From the NCBI RefSeq assembly GCF_964199755.1, contig NC_133896.1, forward strand, positions 99,446,549 through 99,510,548: a DNA stretch of 64,000 nt, in the 5' to 3' direction. The notes beneath the pieces are model-generated. The model did not search any database. It saw only the letters and a list, made by a program, of their open reading frames with translations, and was not told the DNA's origin. The translations under genes and the position numbers were made by a program. This document shows positions 11,801 to 64,000 of the stretch, one piece after another; position 1 is the stretch's first letter; each line of letters begins with the position of its first letter. Origin of the DNA: Larus michahellis. Its lineage: Eukaryota > Chordata > Aves > Charadriiformes > Laridae.

Positions 11801-12364
11801 CAGGCTCTCAGTGCGAGGGTGGCGGCGGATGATGAGTATGGTGGGATTTTACGCCCCATTTTCCACCCCAGCACCGCCAGCCGAGGGGGGGTTCAAGCCT
11901 TGCCTTTTCAAACGAGCCCTCTGTGACGGCGCTCTCTCTGAACCACCGTTTGCCGCTGCTTCGGCCACAGCCTCCTGCGCTTCAGCTGCGGCCTGAGACG
12001 TGTCCCCTGAGGGCGGGGAGACGGGGCGTCACTCTTACCTCAGGGGTACCACGAGCCGGCTGACCGGCCTTTCGTGCTCTGGGGCCCGAGTCTGAAAGGT
12101 TTTTGCCCCAAATCCTGGCTATTTGAGAGACAACAGCCAAAAACCACCCCTTTCGGACTGCCGGGGGTAGAAAAGAGTGAGGTGACAAGCGCGGGCGGGG
12201 CGACAAGGTTGGGGGAAGCCGTGCCGGGCAGCCACAGCGCCAACGCGGCACCCCGCCCGCCCTGACACCCGCCAACGGCCGCGGCTCGCGCTGCGCCACG
12301 CCCCCGCCCGCGTGAGGTAACGCGTCAGACGCGTCGGTGGGGGGGTTGGAGGGGAGAGGTTCGA

Positions 12365-12415
12365 GCATGCGCGCTGCGGCGCTGGCCGGGCCGGCACTGG
12401 CTAGTGCGCATGCGG
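12365..12415. promoter_or_regulatory. TFG: Paired NRF1-like sites
   Basis: gcatgcgc at 12365-12372 and tgcgcatgcgg at 12405-12415 resemble the NRF1 palindrome. They sit 40 bp apart just upstream of the presumed start region. The assignment is by motif only. Confidence 0.4.
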
Positions 12416-12429
12416 GCGGCTGGCGCAGG

Positions 12430-12564
12430 CCCGGCAGTTGGCGGCCGTCGCTCCGGCCCCTTCTCTCCACTGCCACGTACGGGCGGCGGCGGCGGCGGTG
12501 GTGCCTGGGTTCGGAACGGGGCAAGGCGGGGAGCCTCCACCGGCGGGACCGCGGAGAAGCCAGA
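12430..12564 (+). other. TFG: TFG non-coding exon 1 (5' UTR)
   Basis: The 3' edge is a good donor, ccaga|gtaaga at 12565, inside the CpG island. The exon contains a short GGC repeat (12483-12499). The transcription start is not visible, so the left edge is a placeholder. It would splice to the ATG exon at 17582. TFG orthologues have an untranslated first exon followed by the start-codon exon. Confidence 0.45.
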
Positions 12565-15500
12565 GTAAGAGAGCGGGGCTGCTCGCCTCCTCGGGCGGTG
12601 GCCGAGAGGAGCCGTTGCCGCCTGTGTGAAGGAGGCGGGAGGGGCGGTTGCGGGCTGGGAGTGAGGCCGCCCAACCCCCCTTCCCTCCCCGCAAGCGGTT
12701 GGAGGGGCGACTCGGCCCCTGGTGGAGAGGCTGGGAGACCCCTCACATCCCCCCCGGCCGCGCCTGAGGGAGGCCGGCAACGACCCCCGGCCTCATCGGG
12801 CTGGGGAATCGGGGGTGAGGGCTGGCGGAGGCCTCCCCTCCCTCCCTCCTTCCCTTCCTCCGCAAGGGGGGTGCTCCCTTGCTCACCAGGCGTCTGTCCC
12901 CTTGGGAGCCAGGGGAACTGCAGAATTCTCGCTTCCCGGCAGGCAATGGCTGTGATTTCTGTTCCCCATTGGGTCGGGCCTCACCCGATCGGAATCGGAG
13001 AAAAACGAATAGAGCTTTTCTCCTTTCTGCTCCCCTCACCCCCCAGCTCTCTTGGGAAGACTCTCATGGCTCCCTCGAGGGGGGCTTTGGGAGGCAGTGC
13101 TGCTTGGCCCTGTTTCTGCGCGCTTCACACTGTTGTTCCTTGTCTCTTGTTTTGACAGAGGAAGAAATGAAGCAGGAATGCCTGTTCTTTGCTTAGACAA
13201 GGCTGGGTTTCTCTGTTGCAATGCAAAAAGGGGAGTGAAATCCAACATGGTTGTGACATCATGGCTTTAGTAAGGGATCCTGAAGTGACTGGCTTAGATT
13301 GGACAGTCACTGTCCACATGCACCGTTTAGATTGGTGCATGATGTGAATAGAATGTGAGCCAAGAGGGGAGGAAAAAATCTGTACCTCCAAAATGCGTGT
13401 GGTACACCAGGAAGGTTAGAAAGATGTCAGTGTGATTCTTATGAAAAATAGTCTTTCTTAAACAGGAAGACATTACTGGTTTTGTTTTTGTTTGGCTTTT
13501 TTCCCTTCAAGAAAGTAGATGCTCTGATTGGTTCTATTAGATACCTCTGTGTGCGTTCGGAATGTCTTCTCTGGAAAACTCTGACAGGGGAGTCATCCAT
13601 TCAGCTGTGTCACGGTGAGGGAAGAAAAGCTTGAATGCTGTGTAATTCAATAATTAGAACATTTCACATAGTTTTCTGTAGCAGTTGCAAGCAGTTGCAG
13701 TGTTCAGAGCCTGTCTGTTAAAACCTGGGCACCTTCAAGCAGAATGGAGAACAGCTGGACAAAAAAAAGTGCATTTAAATCCTTTCTGTTACCTTTTTGT
13801 AATTGTTGATATACACACAGTGGATTTCTGTGAGTAATGTTGGTAAATAAGATATTATAGTTCTGTAAGTACGTTACAGTAGCTGGTTTCCTTGCACGAA
13901 AATACAAATGATGCATTCAGTCTGTTGAAAAGCCACAGGAGCTCAGGTGTGTCCACCAAAATGTGTATCTTTGGGAATTAGAGATGAGATTTGATTCTTA
14001 CTGTTGTCATTTTCTAAGTAGTGTACATTGTAATGCTAAAGAAGCAAAACCAGTGCCTGGCTCTAATTTTTAAACAACATGAGATGGTAGCTAAATGAAC
14101 TCTATAAGTTAAACCACTCTTAGATGCTACAAATAGATGCTACAAATTCCCTATTTGTCCATTGCAGCAAGTTTTACCTGGAGCCATAGCAAGATTGGGG
14201 TGAAAGGGCCACCATCTTCATGCGTTACTCATTTCATAAAATGTGAGTGAGGAATCAGAGAAGTAGTCTCTTAGTAAGTCACAACAGTCTGGCCCTCTCC
14301 CTGTCAGGAGTGAGTACAGCCCTTTTTAAAGGTGAACATTTCATACCCAGGATGAAGGGAGCAGCTGCCAGCCTATGAGAACCAGAGAGGGACTTTGTCT
14401 GTTCTCTGGGGTTTGCTTGTTCTCTGCTTCTGCCCTGTATGTCTCATGCCTGTCCATTCCAGTTTACTACTAGTTGAGTTGAAAGAGGAGAGTTGGGAAG
14501 CCCAGTTTCACGTGGATATGAGGAATTTACTTTTTCTTTGTGGTTAGCAGCAAATCATCTAAAAATCAGGTCATGGATGTTTGAGATTGACTTTGTGTAC
14601 AAGAAAGTGACAAGGAGAAGAGTGCCAAGTAGGGTGCACCTATCTTGTGGGAGGGAGGAGCACAGCTACATTCTCCATTGGACTGGTCTGTATATTAAAT
14701 TATTGCATTAAGCACTTGTGTAGTAAACAGGTGGACTGGGCAAACTTCAGGCAGCTCTTCACATAGGCTATCCAGCAGAAAAAGTGCGATCTTAAGCTGA
14801 GTTGAGGGCAGATTGTGTTTTTAAGTGGTTGCATATTTTTGACTGCGTTTCCTTCTTCTCGCACAGTTTGACAGCTCTTCCTGTGGGAAAGTGGCATTAC
14901 TACTCCTTTCTTCTTGGTAGTCTGTCCTAATGGTGTGCAGTCTGCCCTTGAAGATGCACTACTTAATGACACAGAGGCTTCAGACTTAAGCTAAGAAGCA
15001 GACTTCTAGGTTTTTATACTGCTAAATCAGTCAAAGTTTCTTTGACTTAACCTGTGATTTTAACATGGAGGCCATACAAATGAATATTTTGAGACTGCTG
15101 GGGAAGATCACTGTCCTGGAAAGGAACACTTTGCTATGAGGAATTCTTACATGCAGTTACAAAACTTAGAAAAAAATAAACAACTTATATAAATGAAAAT
15201 TCTTGTTCAAGATCTGGTTTAGTTGAACTTCAAACTCTACAATACTCAAAAGTGTAAATCTGATTACTACATTGTGGATTTTTTTAGTTGCATATATTCT
15301 TTAAGATGTTTTAAAGTGAAAGATCGATGTGAAGTGTATAATTCTAAGGAATTGTGACCGTAAATAAATATTTTCTGCTTTTTTTCTGATGTAGATTCCT
15401 GATAGTGCATGGCGGCTTATCCTAACTCTGTCCTGAAGTGAGGTGGGAAATCTGTCCGATAATCCAGCATCAATAAGACAGACAAGGTAATGGTAAATGT

Positions 15501-16140
15501 ATGTGTTTGGAAAAGAAGTGAAAGAAAACCTGGGGATAGATGCTGTTATTTTTTTTTTATGCTTTAAATTTAAAACAAACAAACACCACTGGTAGAAATC
15601 TGTGCTTTTACAACAAACTTCAAGTGTTAATTAGACTGAGTTGATGTGCCTGCAGTTGAGACTCCTGTGTTGCAAAACATGAATAATGCGTTAGCAAGCA
15701 TTAACAATATTATAAATGTCACTGCTTCATCATAATGTCTCAGCAGCAAACTTGCTATGTTGATTGCAGGTCCCTTTTCTCTGACTGTATCCACCTACCT
15801 CCTGTTATGTCTGATTAGGAGAATGAGTTTTGTTCAGTAGTTGCTTGTCTTTTTTTGTGTGTGTGATGTCATTGGGCTAAACAAAGGCATTTTCATGAAA
15901 TGTTTGCTTTTGAAATGTTATTTACCAAAAAAACAGAAATTGAATTGCAATCTAGAGGTAGCATCATACTACATCTTTTTAATGTAAAATAATGCCATTG
16001 AAATAGTAGATATTACGGTGCATCAAGGTATGGTGTGTTAAAGGCTTTAGCTGAGTGTCTTGTTTTTCTGGTAGGAGAGAAGTCATTTTCAATGTAGTAC
16101 TTTAAAAACAGTGTGACCAAAGCAAAATTCAGTTAAAACT

Positions 16141-16197
16141 GTGTTATAACAGGGAGATAAGTTATATATATATAACAGTGTTATAACAAGAGATAAG
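16141..16197. repeat. Direct repeat pair around an AT palindrome
   Basis: gtgttataacagggagataag (16141-16161) recurs as gtgttataacaagagataag (16178-16197). Between and overlapping the copies is the perfect 16-bp palindrome gttatatatatataac at 16161-16176. Confidence 0.85.
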
Positions 16198-17462
16198 GGA
16201 GAAATATCTGCATATCTCTACCAAGAATTCTTTTTGCACAAGAGAACGAAGAGCATGTTTGCTTGTATGTGGCTTTGGAAATGTCAGTTTTGATGTTTAG
16301 AGCTTCCTACTTTTAAGATCTCCAGTATTTGTATTTCAAATTTTAAGATCACTGCTTCTTTAATTGCTCATCATTCCAGATCTATTGTTTTGACCCTGTC
16401 CAAAACAGTGAAGAAAGAAGGGGACGTTTGACTAGCTATCTAGATCTTTTTTTTTTCTTTTGTCTGCTTAGTAACTTTTCTGTAGTTTTTCTTTTAAACA
16501 TAAGGCCTTTGTGTGTTTTTTAACAACAGAGATGCCTCATACTAAATGGTAATTTTTAAATTGTCTTACATAAAGTGTTAAAGATAAAACTGTGACATAT
16601 ATGCTGTGAACTGCTTTGACACAGGATGGCTTTGTTACACTTCCTTTTAAGTTGGAGCACTTGTTCACCTCTCTTAAAGCACTGAGAGTAACTGACCATG
16701 TATACTGTGTAACAAATTTGTGGCTCTGAGCCTAATGAGTAGCTAATGTGTGGTCTATTGAGCAGCTTTAAAAAATTTAAAATCTTAGTTAAAACATCTC
16801 AGTCAAAAGGAAAGATTTTATATGTTACTTTCTGGAGAGAAGCCCTCAATGTGTTCTGATCATTCATATAATAAAGCCAGTGTTCAGCTCTCCATTTATT
16901 TGTTTATTTGCTTATGAAATAATGAATGATTCAACTTGATCACCTTAATAAAACCACCTTACCACCTATATCTTCCAAAGATAATTTGTTCTGGCAATCT
17001 TTTCTTGAATGGGGGCAAAAAGCTCCCTTTGCTGGTTATCATAATTATGGAGGATGTAAAAATAATCTAATAAGGTGATAATGTAACCAATATAGTGTAA
17101 GGCTGAGAGCATTTCCTACAATTTCACTTTCCCTGAGAGAGATGTATACATGTATCTCAAAAGCAAATCCTAGGGAATATTAATTCCTTTATAGCTATTT
17201 TTTTTTTTTCCATGACAGTTTACAGCTGGTATCTTTTTTTAAAAAAAAAAAAAAAGGGTTGAAATTTCTGGTTGTCACACATATTTAAAAGCTGTCTGAC
17301 CTCTTAAAAATCTTTACTTTTAAATTCTGAGCTTTGGAAACTCTGGTAACCATTAATTAGAAGTGCCTGGTCTTACAGACGACTTTGCCCGTGAGCTCAG
17401 TTAGTATATTGTGCACTTTATTGTTTGAGAAATTGGTGCATGATAGAATGTGTCTGAGAGGG

Positions 17463-17513
17463 GCTCTCTGGAGAGCTTCCTACCAGAAGGAACAGCTCTC
17501 TGGAGAGCTTCCT
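17463..17513. repeat. Duplicated 19-mer with internal hairpin
   Basis: gctctctggagagcttcct occurs at 17463-17481 and again at 17495-17513. The second copy carries the inverted repeat AGCTCTC-TG-GAGAGCT. The pair lies about 70-120 bp before the acceptor of the TFG start-codon exon. Confidence 0.85.
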
Positions 17514-17564
17514 TCAGAACCGTCATCAAATACACTTAAATATTTAATTTTCTAAAATGTTTAA

Positions 17565-34828
<17,264 letters not shown>

Positions 34829-35265
34829 GGAGGAGGTCGCCGCCCGACGCGGGGCCACCGGTGCCTGCGATTCCATCCCGACAGACTCCAGGATTTTTTT
34901 CAATTGAGGTTCCAAAACTGTAATGAGGCAAAACTATAGCTGTTAATTAAATTCTGCTGGGGGGAGGGGAAGGACCAAATGAATCTTTCCTGCTTTAAAT
35001 TGTATACGCTTCCTAGTTTAATTCGGGGCTGGGTTGTTTTTTGGGAAACACTACCTAAACGTCCGCAAAGTGATTGACGTTCTAGCTTGCCTTGTTTGAA
35101 GGATATGAAGATGCTAGTTGGAAGTTTAGCCCACTTATCAGGCTTGTTTTTACTAATACGATGATGTACTAAATTAGAGTCATTCTGGAGGTAAAACTAG
35201 ATATGATGTATTATAAATCGTAATGCTCACATGGAAAACTAATAAAAACCCTGAATCTATTATTT
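34829..35265 (+). other. TFG: TFG 3' UTR
   Basis: This is AT-rich sequence from the stop to just past the first canonical AATAAA at 35241-35246. No earlier AATAAA is present. Cleavage is expected about 10-25 nt after the hexamer. Confidence 0.75.
35241..35246 (+). terminator. TFG: TFG poly(A) signal AATAAA
   Basis: This is the first canonical hexamer after the TFG stop codon, followed by T/G-containing sequence (ttatttgcctgagcgtg). Confidence 0.75.
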
Positions 35266-36169
35266 GCCTGAGCGTGATTTTTAGAATTTGGGTAATACTG
35301 AACAAGAAAACTGTGTTAAGACAAATGTGCTTGCTGGGTGCACCGAGGGTCTACCGAGGTCGAGATCAGTGGTGCTCGGGTTTGTAGCAGAGACAGGCTT
35401 TCAGGTGTGTAAATGTCTCCCCTTACAGAGAAGTGTTGTGAGCACAGATTGCTTTTGCAGAGGTTTTGCAGCAGGCGATGGTTTTGCACTGTCTGCTGTT
35501 ATTAATTGCCAAGTAACCCTTTTACCAACTGAGTAAGTACCAATACAGAAAATCTCAGAGCCCTTACCAATTTTGCTTTAACCAGGGCAGGGGGAGAATC
35601 GGTTTATTACTTGAAAATTTAAGCCAAATATGTATTTTTGAAAAAGAACTCTTAAAAAGGAACAACTTTCCACAGGTTCTTTGCCACCCAGAAAAACTTG
35701 GGAGTGCAACTCTAGTGACTCGATTTTGAGCCAAGAAAAAGCAGATCAAAAGCTGTAACAAATTCAATAGACCATATAACAGCGGAGGGCAAAATATTCT
35801 CCCAGTTAATATTTTCCATCTTATGGATTCTAGGAATACATAAAAATAAGTGGGCGATAAAAAAAAAAAAAAAAGACCTGGAGCAAGCTGCTTGAACTCT
35901 CATAAAAACAAATAGGGAACTAAAGTGAGTGAAAATATTCCCACCTTCAGCGTTCTTAACTCCCGCTGCTCCCCCATCACCTGGGCTACCCCTGCACCAG
36001 TAGCCATGACTCCGGCTCTTTGGGCTCTTGTCAGACCTAACGCAGCAGGTGTCTGTCGCACCACTTCACACCTTCACACGTGCCCGGTTCAGAACAAACT
36101 GCTTCCCAGAAATAGTAGCATTTGCCACAGAAACCAAGATTTGTTTTCACGTAAAACACTTAAGAAAAA
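35266..36169. other. Intergenic region between convergent TFG and ABI3BP
   Basis: This is about 0.9 kb between the predicted poly(A) sites of two converging genes. It contains an A run at about 35859-35874. The open frames 35288-35536 and 35925-36176 have no recognisable product. Confidence 0.65.
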
Positions 36170-36187
36170 CACTTGATTAAAAAATAT

Positions 36188-36193
36188 TTTATT
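36188..36193 (-). terminator. ABI3BP: Distal ABI3BP poly(A) signal
   Basis: This is AATAAA on the minus strand (tttatt on the plus strand), the most distal of a cluster of hexamers after the ABI3BP stop codon. Confidence 0.55.
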
Positions 36194-37374
36194 AGGAGTA
36201 CAGTGTACCTGCAATGTACTTTATAAGGCATTTTCTATAAATGACTATTTCTACTATATATATATCTGGGTGTTCCTGTTCATATTTTTTCAATACATTA
36301 GTAATGTAATGAATAACACCTTTAAAAAAACCTACATCTCTTTATTTAGTTCATAAATGTTCAAGCAGTACAACAAGTAGCTTTGGGAGAGGTTTTAATC
36401 AAAATTACTATAAAGCAGTTTTAAAGTTCAGTTATCACTACTTCCCCAATCTTTTAACCCACCTTTTTTTTTTATTTAAATAAAATAAACCTGATTATGC
36501 TGTTGCAACTAGCTTATTTTTTTTCCCGGTTTCATTTATCTTTCCAAGTCCCCCTGCGCTGTACCTACATTTGGCTTTTGAACCAGTCAGTCTCAGTCTG
36601 AAAACTACGTTTTCATGAACAGCCGCTGCCATGGAGGCCAATTCTGGTTTTTAATTCCATGTACGCGTGTACGGCTCTGCCTCAGTTGGAGGACACCAAA
36701 CCCAGCTGCCAGCCGCTGCCAAGCTCGGGGGCAGCGGCTCTAACTCCATAGCAAGAGGCTGAACATACTTTTGTGCTGGAGGTGAAGCATTTGAAAACAA
36801 ACATGGAAAAAACCGCACTAACTTGATGGTTTAAAGCTGCACATATAGCAACCTACCTCGGCGTTTTGGCAGGAGTATAAACTGTACGTGTGAGGAGAAA
36901 GCGCTTCAAGTTTACTGGTTGCAGGATATAATTTATGACTGGGGAGATGTTGCAGGTCTATGTGGACAGGTAGCTTATGGCACTTACATTATAAGAAGAC
37001 CAGTGAATATTAAAAACTAATGCACATTGCATTCCACGACCAACTCTGCCGTAACTGTGCCTTAAACATTTATTACAACATTGTGATAAATAATATACAC
37101 ACCGTTATCTTTTAAAATACCATATAAACCATACCTCAAGAATAGGGAGCCAGCTTCCCTATACATTATCCTACAACACGTCCCTAGCCTGTTGGGGATT
37201 TTTATTTTTACCTTTTAATCTAAAAACAAATTTGTAAAACTGGATAGCTACAGTAAGCAGTCTACACTATTACACAATTAATGCGGTATCGGCATTAGAC
37301 TTCTATAAACCTTTGCACATCAGCGAACTGAAGTGCCAGGCAGACCATAAACATTTCCATCTTTGAGCCTGCGT

Positions 37375-37405
37375 GGGGCGGTCGGGGGCGGGTGTGTGTG
37401 GGGGG
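37375..37405 (+). other. Canonical G-quadruplex motif
   Basis: Four G runs (37375-37378, 37384-37388, 37390-37392, 37400-37405) are separated by loops of 5, 1 and 7 nt, which satisfies the usual G3+N1-7 rule. They lie on the strand opposite the ABI3BP message, about 40-70 nt past its stop codon. Confidence 0.75.
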
Positions 37406-37445
37406 TTGGTAAGTGCTGGGCCTTTTCACCAAGTTCATGTCGGCT

Positions 37446-63593
<26,148 letters not shown>

Positions 63594-64000
63594 CTAAGAG
63601 CAATAGGAAAGAGCTGTTATTAAATATAGAGTGCTTTACAAAATGTCAATCCCATTTCACATACTGCACAACTTCCATCTCAGGGCACCATGTAAAAATC
63701 TGCACAACAAGTCAAAGTCAAACATAAATGTTTAAAAACAAAAACCTTATATTCAATATTAAGCTGCTTGCTGTTTTTTTTGGTGTTGCTAGACCTGGAA
63801 TCTACACTTCCAGGGGGAATCTTCACCCCCTTCCCATTGGCACCACTGATGAAATATCACTCTGAAGGTAATAGTGGGTGATACGCACTGTTTGAAAGAA
63901 TTAATTTCTGTCACAAAATACAACAATTTTTAGTCCTTCTATAGTAAAATGACACTACAATTCCATTTGCAGCTTTTGAGCGCTATGCTAATATAAAGAA
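63594..64000 (-). other. ABI3BP: ABI3BP intron (partial)
   Basis: This is intronic sequence 5' of the linker exon, running off the window. It is AT-rich and I see nothing in it. Confidence 0.7.

Larger units (their letters stand above)
11800..13110. promoter_or_regulatory. TFG: TFG CpG-island promoter
   Basis: GC and CpG density rise sharply from about 11,800, peak at 12,200-12,800 and fall after 13,100, against AT-rich flanks. GC boxes (gggcgg types) are present near 12,195 and 12,415. Two NRF1-like palindromes occur at 12365-12372 and 12405-12415 (tgcgcatgcgg). No TATA box is visible. This is the expected architecture for a broadly expressed gene such as TFG. Several long open frames on both strands here are a by-product of the base composition. 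Confidence 0.85.
36170..37445 (-). other. ABI3BP: ABI3BP 3' UTR
   Basis: This lies downstream of the minus-strand stop at 37446-37448. Minus-strand AATAAA hexamers (TTTATT on the plus strand) occur at 37201-37206, 37069-37074, 36471-36476, 36341-36346 and 36188-36193, so several UTR lengths are possible. The most distal would end near 36,170. A four-run G-quadruplex motif lies on the plus strand at 37375-37405. Confidence 0.65.

Noticed and set aside
11982-12746. 254-aa minus-strand ORF and several other long frames in the TFG CpG island
   Set aside because: Low-complexity Pro/Arg/Ala translations with many overlapping frames on both strands are expected from stop-poor GC-rich DNA. No domain or splice logic supports them.

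Overview
This is a vertebrate nuclear locus, almost certainly avian (or another archosaur). The evidence is spliced genes with long AT-rich introns, three CR1 non-LTR retrotransposon copies including one with the diagnostic ATTCTATG 3' end, no mammalian SINEs, and the conserved gene order ADGRG7 - TFG - ABI3BP. No bacterial, phage or CRISPR features are present. Nearly all stand-alone ORFs are chance frames or single exons, so the coding content was rebuilt from splice signals, codon phase and family similarity.

Region 1 (about 1-10,300, + strand) is the 3' half of ADGRG7 (GPR128), an adhesion GPCR. Six exons encode the seven-transmembrane domain and cytoplasmic tail, ending at a stop at 8850-8852. 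The large extracellular part and the GPS cleavage motif lie before the window. One junction (TM4 to extracellular loop 2) does not close with canonical splice sites.

Region 2 (about 11,800-35,265, + strand) is TFG. A CpG-island promoter and a non-coding first exon are followed by seven coding exons (17,607-34,828) that join into a 398-residue protein: a PB1 domain, a coiled coil and a long P/Q/G/Y-rich low-complexity tail. All six introns between coding exons are phase 1. The last exon is a second CpG-rich island and is open in all three forward frames. In the last intron, 34,182-34,191 looks like a microexon with a tandem acceptor.

Region 3 (about 36,170-64,000, - strand) is the 3' end of ABI3BP (TARSH), a secreted matrix protein. 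Seven exons encode the last fibronectin type III domain and the conserved four-cysteine C-terminal domain, with the stop at 37,446-37,448. TFG and ABI3BP are convergent, with predicted poly(A) sites about 0.9 kb apart and poly(A) hexamers for both strands interleaved near 36,470-36,490.

The genes are neighbours by descent and not an operon: ADGRG7 is a surface receptor, TFG organises COPII carriers at ER exit sites, and ABI3BP is extracellular. I found no convincing new multi-gene system. The observations most worth a second look are the TFG microexon and alternative frame, the unresolved ADGRG7 junction, a retained-intron ADGRG7 C-terminus, the GC hairpin at 20,320-20,354 and the G-quadruplex motif in the ABI3BP 3' UTR.
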